Positions 52,024-59,192 of a stretch of DNA of 64,000 nt are shown here, piece after piece; the stretch's first letter is position 1, and every line of letters starts with the position of its first letter. This stretch comes from Planotetraspora sp. A-T 1434 (GTDB taxonomy: Bacteria; Actinomycetota; Actinomycetes; Streptosporangiales; Streptosporangiaceae): the NCBI RefSeq assembly GCF_025420585.1, contig NZ_JAOEGB010000001.1, forward strand, positions 124,001-188,000. The letters run 5' to 3'. The notes beneath the pieces are model-generated. The model had not been told where the DNA came from. It saw only the letters and a program-made list of their open reading frames with translations, and made no database searches. Both the position numbers and the translations under genes were made by a program.

Positions 52024-52725
52024 ATGAGGATCAGCGAGAAGACTGCCCAAGACGGTCGCGCACCGGCGAGCGAGCGTTCCGGTCTTTCCGGACCCGCTTA
52101 CCGGAAGCTTCCCGTGCCGCCGAGAGAGCGGAAACCCGCCCTCGCGGCGCTCGCCGTGCTGCTCATCCTGGGCGGGGCGCTGGCCACCACACTGCTCGTC
52201 CTGCGCAGCGGCGAACGGGTCTCCGCCATCCGCGTCGGCCAGCAGGTCGGGGCGGGGCAGCTCGTCCCGGCGACCGCCCTCCAGGAGGTGCAGATCGCCG
52301 AGACCGACATCGACTACGTGCCCTGGACGTTCAGGGACCGGGTCGCCAAGACGTACGCCGCGGTGACCCTGCTGCCCGGCACGCTGCTGACCGAGCGGAT
52401 GGTCACGACGGACAGCGCCCTGGTCGGCCCCGGCAAGGCGATCGTGGGCCTCGCGCTCAAGGCGGGGCAGGCGCCGGTCGGCCTGGACGTCGGCGACGTG
52501 GTCCAGGTGATCTACGTGGCTTCGGCCGGACGCGGGTCGGGGGCCGTCGCGCAGCAGCGCGTGCTGGCCTCCAGCGCCCGGGTCGAGAGTGTCGGGGCCC
52601 CAGAGAGCAGAACATCCTCGACGGGGCTCGTTTCGGTGATCGTCGATTCGAGCGTCGCGCCCACCATCGCCCAGTACGCGTCAAGCGGCGAGGTCGCCCT
52701 CACCCTGCTTCCCGGGGTGAAATGA
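52024..52725 (+). CDS. CpaB/RcpC-like SAF-domain pilus assembly protein
   Basis: The 233-residue protein has a cytoplasmic N-terminus, one membrane helix (about 38-60) and an SAF domain (about 65-130: ISAIRVGQQVGAGQLVPATAL-type pattern seen as VSAIRVGQQVGAGQLV, then TLLPGTLLTERMV). CpaB/RcpC proteins work outside the membrane in Flp pilus assembly. Next in line is tadZ with a one-base gap. It opens the Tad operon. Confidence 0.8.
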   Translation: MRISEKTAQDGRAPASERSGLSGPAYRKLPVPPRERKPALAALAVLLILGGALATTLLVLRSGERVSAIRVGQQVGAGQLVPATALQEVQIAETDIDYVPWTFRDRVAKTYAAVTLLPGTLLTERMVTTDSALVGPGKAIVGLALKAGQAPVGLDVGDVVQVIYVASAGRGSGAVAQQRVLASSARVESVGAPESRTSSTGLVSVIVDSSVAPTIAQYASSGEVALTLLPGVK

Positions 52726-52726
52726 C

Positions 52727-53596
52727 GTGGCCCTCATCGTGCTCGCGGCCGACAAGGGCGCGCCCGGCGTGACCACCGCGGCGACCGCCCTCGGCGCCGT
52801 GTGGCCCCGCCCGGTCCTGCTGGCCGAGTGCGACCCCTCCGGCGGCGACCTGGCCTACCGGCTTCCTGCGCAGGACGGCGGCGTGCTGAACCCCGGGCGC
52901 GGCCTGCTCAGCCTCGGAGCGGTCGCCAGGCGCGGCCTCCACGCCGAGCAGGTCTACGAGCACACCCAGAAGCTCGTCGGCGGCCTCGACGTGCTGGCCG
53001 GGCTGACCAACGGCGAGCAAGCCGCGGGGCTCACCTGGCTGTGGGGCCCCCTCGGCCGGTCGCTGGCCGCGCTGCCGCAGGCCGACGTGCTCGCCGACTG
53101 TGGCCGCCTCGGGCTGTATCCCCAGATCAACGACCTGCTCGCCGAGGCCGACCAGGTGGTTCTTTTCACCCGGGCGAGCCTCGACCACGTCGCCCACCTG
53201 CGCGAGCGGCTGTCCCTGATCGACCGCCAGGTGGGCGTGGTGGTGATCGCCGACCCCCGGTCGTACCGCGGCTCGCTCGATGAGGTCCGCCGCATCGTCT
53301 CCGGCTGGGACGTGGCCTTCGTGGGCGGCCTGGCGTACGACCCGAAGGGCGCCGAGCTGCTCCGCGGCCAGTGGGGCGGCCGGCTCGACCGCAGCCTCCT
53401 CGTCCGGACGGCGCGAGAGCTCGCCGGGCGCCTGGCCGGCCACGTGGCGTCCAGCGAGCGGGACGCCTCCGCGAACCGGCCCGGCTCGCGCCTCACCGTG
53501 CCCCAGCCCAACGCCCCTTCTCCGCACGCTTCCTCTCCGCAGTCTCCTCAGTCGACGCGCGGCCGTTCCGAACCATCGAGCGGAGCGAGGCCATGA
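52727..53596 (+). CDS. TadZ/CpaE-like ATPase (MinD/ParA fold)
   Basis: The 289-residue protein has the MinD-like fold but a deviant Walker A: ADKGAPGVTTAATAL instead of KGGxGKT. ECDPSGGDLAYRL follows as the switch region. The C-terminal tail is Ser/Pro/Arg-rich (about 250-289). TadZ proteins position the pilus machine at the pole. GTG one base after the cpaB stop. Its own stop overlaps the first of two micro-ORFs leading to tadA. Confidence 0.78.
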   Translation: MALIVLAADKGAPGVTTAATALGAVWPRPVLLAECDPSGGDLAYRLPAQDGGVLNPGRGLLSLGAVARRGLHAEQVYEHTQKLVGGLDVLAGLTNGEQAAGLTWLWGPLGRSLAALPQADVLADCGRLGLYPQINDLLAEADQVVLFTRASLDHVAHLRERLSLIDRQVGVVVIADPRSYRGSLDEVRRIVSGWDVAFVGGLAYDPKGAELLRGQWGGRLDRSLLVRTARELAGRLAGHVASSERDASANRPGSRLTVPQPNAPSPHASSPQSPQSTRGRSEPSSGARP

Positions 53597-53648
53597 CGAC
53601 GCGGGGCGGAGCGAGGCCATGACGACGCGGGGCGGAGCGACGCCATGA
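53580..53648 (+). repeat. 26-bp tandem duplication creating two 9-codon micro-ORFs before tadA
   Basis: A 26-bp unit starting CGGAGCGAGGCCATGACG is present twice, with a third partial copy. Each ATG (53593, 53619, 53645) is 26 bases apart. The first opens MTTRGGARP, the second MTTRGGATP, and each TGA overlaps the next ATG as ATGA. The third ATG starts tadA. Each copy carries a GGAG-type ribosome-binding site. The micro-ORFs are in different frames. Confidence 0.85.
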
Positions 53649-54964
53649 GCACGCCAAGGCGGCCCATCGACCACGGGCTGGTCAAGCGCTTCCGGCAGGA
53701 GGTCGGCGACCGGCTGGCCCATCAGCGGCGGCTCGACCAGGCCAGCGGCGTCCCGCCGATGACGGGAGAGGACGAGCGGCAGTTCGCCCGGGCGCTCATC
53801 GCCCAGGTGCTCGAGGAGTTCGCCAGGGGAGAGATCGGCGTCGGCCGGACCCCGCCGACGGCGGAAGAGGAGGAGGCCCTCGCGGCCGGGATCCACGCCG
53901 CCCTGTTCGGCGTGGGACGGCTCCAGCCCTTCCTCGACGACCCCGAGGTCGAGAACATCGACATCAACGGCTACGACCGGGTCTTCGTGGGCTACGCGGA
54001 CGGTCAGGAGCTCATGCACGACCCCGTGGCCGAATCCGACGAGGAGCTGATCGAGCTCATCCAGATCCTCGCGGCCTACTCCGGGCTGTCGTCCCGGCCG
54101 TTCGACACCGCCAACCCGCAGCTCGACCTGCGCCTTCCCGACGGCTCCCGGCTGTCGGCCGTCATGGACGTGACCGTACGGCCCGCCGTCTCGATCCGCC
54201 GCGCCCGGCTGGGCAAGGTCTTCCTCAGCGACCTGGTCGGGAACGGCACGATGACGGCCGAGGTCGGCCGGTTCCTGTCGGCCGCCGTGGCCGCCCGGAA
54301 GAACATCATGATCGCCGGGTCGACGAACGCGGGGAAGACGACCCTGCTCAGGGCGCTGGCCAACGAGATCCCGCCCGTCGAGCGGTTGATCACGGTGGAG
54401 CGGGCGCTGGAGCTCGGCCTCGACCAGTTCCCCGAGTTGCACCCGAACGTCGTGGCGTTCGAGCAGCGCCTGCCCAACTCGGAGGGCCAGGGCGAGATCA
54501 CCATGGCCGAGCTGGTCCGGCGCTCGCTGCGCATGAACCCCTCACGGGTCATCGTCGGCGAGGTGCTGGGCGACGAGATCGTCACCATGCTGAACGCGAT
54601 GACCCAGGGCAACGACGGCTCCCTGTCCACCATCCACGCGAACTCCTCGATGGAGGTCTTCAACCGCGTGGCGACCTACGCCCTCCAGGCGGAGGAACGG
54701 CTCCCGATCGAGGCCACGCACATGCTCATCGCGGGCGCGATCGACTTCGTCGTCTTCATCGAGAAGCGCAACGACTACCACGTCGGCGGCACGCTGCGCC
54801 GCTTCGTGTCCAGCGTCCGGGAGGTCACGGGCTGCGACGGCCGCGTGCTGTCCTCCGAGGTCTTCGCACTGTCGGGCGAACGGGTCGTGCCACACGCCCC
54901 GGTCTCCTGCATCGACGAGCTCGCCGCGCACGGCTACGACCCGTCGCAAGGAGCGTGGCGATGA
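53645..54964 (+). CDS. tadA: TadA/CpaF secretion ATPase
   Basis: The 439-residue type II/IV secretion ATPase has Walker A GSTNAGKTTLLRAL (about 224-235), the Asp box region RLITVERALELGL, Walker B region MNPSRVIVGEVLGDE and the His box TMLNAMTQGNDGSLSTIHANS. It powers Flp pilus assembly. It starts at the third of three tandem ATG codons in a duplicated stretch; the MSTPRRPIDHG start is chosen because only it keeps the frame. Confidence 0.93.
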   Translation: MSTPRRPIDHGLVKRFRQEVGDRLAHQRRLDQASGVPPMTGEDERQFARALIAQVLEEFARGEIGVGRTPPTAEEEEALAAGIHAALFGVGRLQPFLDDPEVENIDINGYDRVFVGYADGQELMHDPVAESDEELIELIQILAAYSGLSSRPFDTANPQLDLRLPDGSRLSAVMDVTVRPAVSIRRARLGKVFLSDLVGNGTMTAEVGRFLSAAVAARKNIMIAGSTNAGKTTLLRALANEIPPVERLITVERALELGLDQFPELHPNVVAFEQRLPNSEGQGEITMAELVRRSLRMNPSRVIVGEVLGDEIVTMLNAMTQGNDGSLSTIHANSSMEVFNRVATYALQAEERLPIEATHMLIAGAIDFVVFIEKRNDYHVGGTLRRFVSSVREVTGCDGRVLSSEVFALSGERVVPHAPVSCIDELAAHGYDPSQGAWR

Positions 54965-55140
54965 CCCCTCAACACCCGTCGACCGCTCAGCACCCGTCGA
55001 ACCCTCGACACCCGTCGGCCCCTCAGAGCCCCTCGACCTCGCGGCACCCATCCAGGCCACGCGCCCGTACGGCTTGCCCGCGCGGGTCTGCGGCCGGGAC
55101 GACGCGGCAGCCGTACCGCCGACGCCGAGGGAGGCCGTGA
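54961..55140 (+). CDS. Small His-Pro-Ser-repeat ORF bridging tadA and tadB
   Basis: A 59-codon frame begins in the tadA stop (ATGA) and ends in the tadB start (TGATG). Residues 2-30 are repeats of H-P-S (QHPSTAQHPSNPRHPSAPQ), encoded by direct repeats of CACCCGTCG; the rest is Arg-rich. GC3 is lower than in neighbours (about 77 per cent), so it may serve only to carry ribosomes from tadA to tadB. No homology is recognised. Confidence 0.4.
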   Translation: MTPQHPSTAQHPSNPRHPSAPQSPSTSRHPSRPRARTACPRGSAAGTTRQPYRRRRGRP

Positions 55141-56159
55141 TGCCGCTGCTGCCTCCGGGCGTCTTCGATCCGCTGGTGCTGCTGTCCGGCGCCGTGGCCG
55201 GTGGGGGCCTGTTCCTCCTCGCCCTGTCCCTGTACGGCATGCGTCCCCGGCCCGCCGGTCCCGATGGGAAGGCCAGGCGGCTGCAACTCCTCAGGACCCT
55301 GTCCACCCGGTCGGCCGTCGCCGCCGTGACCGGCGTGGTCGTGCTCGTGGTGACCGGTTGGCCGGTCATCGCCGGGGGAGCCGTGCTGCTCGTCCTGGCC
55401 TGGCGGGGTCTCACCGGAGGCGCGGGGGAGGAGCGGGCCGCGATGCGGCGGCTTGAGGGGCTGGCCGCGTGGACCGAGTCGCTGCGGGACACCATCGCCG
55501 GAGCCGCCGGGCTCGAACAGGCCATCCCGTCGTCGATCCGGGCGGCCGCGCCCATGCTGCAGCCGCACCTGCGGGCGCTCGTCGACCGGCTGCACACCCG
55601 CATGGCGCTGGCGGACGCGCTGCGGATGTTCGCGGACGAGCTGGACGACCCCTCGGCCGACCTCGTGGTGGCCGCCCTGATCCTCAACTCGCGGCTTCGC
55701 GGGCCGGGGCTCAGGGACGTGCTGTCCGCCCTCGCCGTGTCGGCCCGGGAGGAGCTGGACATGCGGCGGCGCGTGGAGGCGGAGCGCAGGTCGACCCGTA
55801 AGAGCGTGCAGATCGTGGTCGGCACGGCACTGGCCTTCGCGGCCGCCCTGGTGATCTTCAACCGGTCGTACGTCGAGGAGTACAACTCCCTGCTCGGCCA
55901 GGCCGTTCTGGTTGTGGTGGCGGGCCTGTTCGGCGCGGGCTTCGCCTGGATGCGGCGGCTCGCCCGTTTCGACAAGCCCGCCCGGATCCTCGCCCCCTAC
56001 CACCGTCCCACGCCACGCGCTTCCCCGACGCCACCCGGTTCCCCTACGACACCCACGACAGCCACCACATCGACAGCCGCCCCATCCCCCTCACCCTCGG
56101 GCGTGATCATGCACAAGTTCCCGCGCAGGGGAGGTGACCTGCTCAATGACCAGCCGTGA
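55140..56159 (+). CDS. tadB: TadB-like pilus inner-membrane protein with repeat-encoded C-terminal tail
   Basis: The 339-residue protein has hydrophobic helices at about 10-32, 58-90, 220-240 and 250-275, and the T2SSF-like segment ALILNSRLRGPGLRDVLSALAVSAREELDM-type pattern (seen as ALILNSRLRGPGLRDVLS). The last 45 residues are foreign: a Pro/Ser/Thr-rich linker and then GVIMHKFPRRGGDLLNDQP, encoded by a unit of the 52/53-bp repeat. ATG with GAGGGAGG upstream. It partners with tadC. Confidence 0.85.
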   Translation: MPLLPPGVFDPLVLLSGAVAGGGLFLLALSLYGMRPRPAGPDGKARRLQLLRTLSTRSAVAAVTGVVVLVVTGWPVIAGGAVLLVLAWRGLTGGAGEERAAMRRLEGLAAWTESLRDTIAGAAGLEQAIPSSIRAAAPMLQPHLRALVDRLHTRMALADALRMFADELDDPSADLVVAALILNSRLRGPGLRDVLSALAVSAREELDMRRRVEAERRSTRKSVQIVVGTALAFAAALVIFNRSYVEEYNSLLGQAVLVVVAGLFGAGFAWMRRLARFDKPARILAPYHRPTPRASPTPPGSPTTPTTATTSTAAPSPSPSGVIMHKFPRRGGDLLNDQP

Positions 56160-56261
56160 TCAAGCGAAGATTCTCACGGTGGCCCCGCGACCAGGCCCTC
56201 CCTCCATCGTGATCTGGCGAAAGCCTTCCGAGACGCCTCCCCATGCCATCGGGGAGGCGCC
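56103..56261. repeat. Array 3 of the 52/53-bp repeat family, overlapping the tadB 3' end
   Basis: Forward units start at 56103 (full core), 56156 (GTGATCAAGC) and 56209 (GTGATCTGGC), each 53 bp apart, with decreasing similarity. The first unit is read in the tadB frame; the others fill the tadB-tadC gap. Confidence 0.72.
56234..56259 (+). promoter_or_regulatory. Hairpin that encloses the tadC ribosome-binding site
   Basis: A perfect 9-bp stem CGCCTCCCC / GGGGAGGCG with an 8-base loop. The right arm is the tadC Shine-Dalgarno (GGGGAGG), two bases before the ATG. When folded it should hide the site and lower tadC translation unless opened. Confidence 0.65.
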
Positions 56262-57263
56262 ATGACCGAGTCCGTGCTCACCGGAGCCCTGATCGGCCTT
56301 GGGCTCTTCCTGCTGTTCCGAGCGCTGTTCCCGCCGCGGCCCGGGCTGGTCGCCCGTCTCGCCGCGCTCGACCTCGCCCGGGACGGCATGGATGTGCCGC
56401 GAGCGCCGCTGATCGCCCCCGACGAGAACGTCAGCGCCTTCCGGCGTAATCTCGGCCTACGGCTGGCACGTTTCTACGCCTCCCGGGGCTGGGAGGCGCG
56501 TTCGACCAAGGCCGATCTGGCCCTGCTGGGCAAGTCCTTCGAGGGCTTCCTGGCGACGAAGGTCCTGCTCGCGGTCTCCGGGCTCCTGGCGTTCCCGCTG
56601 CTGGTCGGCTGGCTGGCGCTCATGGGCTGGGGGGTGTCGGTGCAGGTGCCGCTCTGGTCGGCCCTGCTGGTCTCCATCGTGTTCTTCCTCCTGCCGGACG
56701 TGCAGATCCGGCGCGACGCGGCGACCCGGCGGCGTGACTTCCGCCACGCGGTCGGCGCCTTCCTCGATCTCGTCTCGATGAACCTGGCGGGCGGCCGCGG
56801 CGTCCCCGAGGCCCTCATGATGGCCGTGTCCGTGGGCAGCCCGACCACCCCTTCCGTCAACGGCACAGCCCCGGCGGGGTTGCCGGGAACGGCCGGAGCG
56901 GTGGGAGTGGCGGGCGCGGCCGCCGGGTCCAACTGGGCCATGGAACGCATCCGCGAAGCGCTCGCCAACGCCCGGATCGTCGGCATCACCCCGTGGCAGG
57001 CCCTCGGTCAGCTCGGTGACGAGATCAACGTCGATGAGCTCCGCGACCTGTCGGCCGCCCTCGGCCTCGTCGCCGACGACGGCGCCAAGGTCCGCGCCTC
57101 CCTCACCGCACGCGCCGCGACCCTCAGACGCCGCGAGCTCGCCGAGGTCGAGGGCAAGGCGGGAGAACGGTCCCAGTCGATGCTCGTCGCGCAGCTCCTG
57201 CTGTGCGCGGGCTTCGTGATCTTCCTTAGTTATCCCGCAGCGATGAAAATGTTGGGGTCCTGA
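56262..57263 (+). CDS. tadC: TadC-like pilus inner-membrane protein
   Basis: The 333-residue protein has helices at about 5-22, 105-145 and 308-330 and the T2SSF pattern RRDFRHAVGAFLDLVSMNLAGGRGVPEAL. A Gly/Ala/Pro-rich loop (about 190-225) interrupts it. It forms the inner-membrane platform with TadB. The ATG follows a hairpin with the ribosome-binding site; the stop overlaps the next ATG as TGATG. Confidence 0.85.
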   Translation: MTESVLTGALIGLGLFLLFRALFPPRPGLVARLAALDLARDGMDVPRAPLIAPDENVSAFRRNLGLRLARFYASRGWEARSTKADLALLGKSFEGFLATKVLLAVSGLLAFPLLVGWLALMGWGVSVQVPLWSALLVSIVFFLLPDVQIRRDAATRRRDFRHAVGAFLDLVSMNLAGGRGVPEALMMAVSVGSPTTPSVNGTAPAGLPGTAGAVGVAGAAAGSNWAMERIREALANARIVGITPWQALGQLGDEINVDELRDLSAALGLVADDGAKVRASLTARAATLRRRELAEVEGKAGERSQSMLVAQLLLCAGFVIFLSYPAAMKMLGS

Positions 57264-57493
57264 TGCTCCTCTGGCTGAACTACATGATCGCCGTACTGCA
57301 CGTGCGTATCGACCGCGCCCGCACCGCCCCCAGCAGGGGAGCCTCGGCAGTCGAGTGGGTGATCATCACCGCCATCATCGCCGGGGTCGCCATGGGCCTC
57401 GCCACCCTCATCAAGACCCTCGTCACGTCGAAGGAGACGGAGATCAGCTCCAACTTCGGCGGAACGAGCGGTGGCACCGGCCCGACGAAGTAG
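57263..57493 (+). CDS. Flp-type pilin-like protein
   Basis: The 76-residue protein has an N-terminal hydrophobic stretch, then RGASAVEWVIITAIIAGVAMGLATLI, shown here as RGASAVEWVII. The Gly-Ala-Ser-Ala-Val-Glu pattern fits a class III prepilin site, with cleavage after Gly and Glu at mature position 5. The tail is Gly/Thr-rich. It is probably the major or minor pilin. ATG overlaps the tadC stop, and the TAG overlaps the GTG of the next gene. Confidence 0.75.
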   Translation: MLLWLNYMIAVLHVRIDRARTAPSRGASAVEWVIITAIIAGVAMGLATLIKTLVTSKETEISSNFGGTSGGTGPTK

Positions 57494-58062
57494 TGGCAGA
57501 GCCCGAAGGCGCACACGACCGGCCGCGGCGTCAGGCGCGCGGCCCCGGCGGCATGCCCGGAGTTCGCGGCCCCCGCGTCATGCCCGGGGCTCGTGGCGGT
57601 CCAGGCTTGCCGGGTGCTCGCGGCCCTCGTGTCATGCCCGGTGCTCGGGGCCGTCGCGGCGAGCGCGGGGCGACCGTGATCGAGCTCGCCATGATCATGC
57701 CGGTCGTGCTGGCCGTGGTGCTGCTGGTCGTCCAGCTCACGCTCTGGTTCCACGGGCGGCAGGTCGCCGACGCCGCGGCCAGGGAAGGCGCCCGGATCGC
57801 CCGCGCTGCCGCCACCTCAGACGGATGGCAGTCCGAGGCGGAGGCGAAAGCCGTACAGATCGTGCAAGCGATCGGGCCTGAGCTGCTCAAGAACGCGAAG
57901 GCCACAGCATGGGAGAAAGGGGACCAGCGCGGCATGGACGTGACAGGGAGCGCGGTGCAGGTGGTGCCGCTGCTTCCGGAGATGACGTTCACCATCACGT
58001 CCCATTTCGGCGGTCCGATCGAGTGCTTCCGTCCCGACGACGGCTCCGGCGGGTGCGAATGA
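57493..58062 (+). CDS. TadE-like pseudopilin with collagen-like N-terminal segment
   Basis: The 189-residue product starts with a Gly-x-x segment of about 45 residues (GVRGPRVMPGARGGPGLPG and a second GARGPRVMPGARG), encoded by two imperfect 27-bp direct repeats. The TadE motif follows: RGERGATVIELAMIMPVVLAV, a membrane helix and a short outer domain ending with two Cys. The Gly-x-x part would be cytoplasmic or removed with the prepilin leader. GTG overlaps the previous stop. A shorter start inside the repeat is possible. Confidence 0.75.
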   Translation: MAEPEGAHDRPRRQARGPGGMPGVRGPRVMPGARGGPGLPGARGPRVMPGARGRRGERGATVIELAMIMPVVLAVVLLVVQLTLWFHGRQVADAAAREGARIARAAATSDGWQSEAEAKAVQIVQAIGPELLKNAKATAWEKGDQRGMDVTGSAVQVVPLLPEMTFTITSHFGGPIECFRPDDGSGGCE

Positions 58063-58469
58063 CTCGTCCCAGGCGCCGGACCCGGTTGGACAGGGGGTCG
58101 ATGACGGCCGAAACAGTCCTGCTGGCCCCGGTTTTCCTGATCTTCCTCATGTTCCTCGTGGGCGCGGGCCGGATCGTGGAGGCACAGGGAGAGGTCAACG
58201 GCGCGGCACGGGACGCGGCGCGGGCGGCGTCGGTCCAGCGGACGCATTCCGAGGCCGAGGCCGCCGCGACCGACGCCGCCGAGGCCGCCCTGTCGGGTGA
58301 GTGCTCTCCGCAGGTCAGCATGTCCGGCACGGACTGGACGGAAGGCGGCGTCGTCAAGGCCACCGTGACCTGCGAGCTCAACCTCGACTTCCTCGGCTTC
58401 GGTACGGCCAAGCAGATGGCGGGCAGCTCCGTCGTTCCTCTGGAGCAGCTCCGGAGGGTCGACAAATGA
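58059..58469 (+). CDS. TadF/TadE-like pseudopilin
   Basis: The 136-residue protein has a basic leader (RPRRRTRLDRGSM), the motif TAETVLLAPVFLIFLMFLVG and a short outer domain with a Cys pair (about 87 and 108). It belongs to the TadE/TadF family of minor pilins. ATGA overlaps at both ends with its neighbours. Confidence 0.78.
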   Translation: MTRPRRRTRLDRGSMTAETVLLAPVFLIFLMFLVGAGRIVEAQGEVNGAARDAARAASVQRTHSEAEAAATDAAEAALSGECSPQVSMSGTDWTEGGVVKATVTCELNLDFLGFGTAKQMAGSSVVPLEQLRRVDK

Positions 58470-59041
58470 CCTTCTTGCATGATCACGCGGAGCGTCGGCG
58501 CAGGTTGTGGGCGTATGGCGGAATCCGTGCACGATCACGGCCGGTGGCTTCGCAGGTCAGGCGCCATGTCGGGGAACCTCTGCATGATCACGGCGGAAGG
58601 TGCGTGATCACACCTGGGCGCGGCGGCGACCGGGGCTCGATGTCGGTCTTCGTGGTCATCTTCTCGGTCGCCGTGTTCCTGCTGGCCGGGCTGCTGGTGG
58701 ACGGTGGCGCGGCCATCAACGCTCGGCTCAAGGCGGCCGACATCGCGGAACAGGCCGCCCGCGCCGCCGCCGACCAGATCGACACCGAGGCGCTCCGCGC
58801 CACCGGTCAGGTCCGGCTGCTGGCCGACGAGGGAACGGTGTGCGGCAAGGCCCGGCAGATCGTGGCGGCCCAGGAGGTCGATGGCGTGAAGATGACCGAG
58901 TGCGCGATGGGAGGCGCTCAGAACGAGGTGACGGTGGGGATCGGAGTCCACTGGGACGCCTACTTCCTCTCCGTGCTGGGGTTCAGCGGCGCCGACATGG
59001 AAGCGAACGCCACCGCCGCTCCGGACGCGGGTGCCGCATGA
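58466..59041 (+). CDS. TadG-like pseudopilin with repeat-encoded N-terminus
   Basis: The 191-residue protein starts with about 56 unusual residues (MTFLHDHAERRRRLWAYGG, later EPLHDHGGRCVITPG) that are encoded by inverted units of the 52/53-bp repeat. The usual TadG-like start follows: GDRGSMSVFVVIFSVAVFL, a membrane helix and a periplasmic domain (about 75-191) with a Cys pair. The normal protein would begin near GDRGSM. The repeats stay in frame and add His- and Arg-rich sequence on the cytoplasmic side. Confidence 0.72.
   Translation: MTFLHDHAERRRRLWAYGGIRARSRPVASQVRRHVGEPLHDHGGRCVITPGRGGDRGSMSVFVVIFSVAVFLLAGLLVDGGAAINARLKAADIAEQAARAAADQIDTEALRATGQVRLLADEGTVCGKARQIVAAQEVDGVKMTECAMGGAQNEVTVGIGVHWDAYFLSVLGFSGADMEANATAAPDAGAA
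58477..58611. repeat. Array 4 of the 52/53-bp repeat family, inside the tadG-like N-terminus
   Basis: Inverted cores end at 58486 (GCATGATCAC), 58538 (GCACGATCAC) and 58591 (GCATGATCAC), 52 and 53 bp apart; a partial GCGTGATCAC ends at 58611. All lie within an open coding frame and are opposite in orientation to array 3. Confidence 0.8.
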
Positions 59042-59190
59042 CCGCCATAACGCCCTGCTCTCACCGGCCGGCCCGTGCCATGCCGATCAGCCGCATCCGC
59101 TGGATGTCCGGGTTGTTCACGGCGACTCTGAAGTGGCCCGGTCCGAAGAGGCCCGGGCAGCAGCCGGCCGACCGCCTTGGGGAGGGATAG
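59038..59190 (+). CDS. Small 50-codon ORF between tadG-like and BTAD genes
   Basis: The frame begins at an ATGA overlap with the previous stop and ends two bases before the BTAD start. It encodes a basic 50-residue peptide (RWMSGLFTATLKWPGPKRPGQ in part). GC3 is about 86 per cent. No homology is recognised; it could be a small protein or a translational bridge. Confidence 0.45.
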   Translation: MTAITPCSHRPARAMPISRIRWMSGLFTATLKWPGPKRPGQQPADRLGEG

Positions 59191-59192
59191 GC

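Noticed and set aside
56103-58611. Insertion sequence or transposon carrying the repeats
   Set aside because: No transposase gene, terminal inverted repeats of an IS type or target duplications were found around the arrays.
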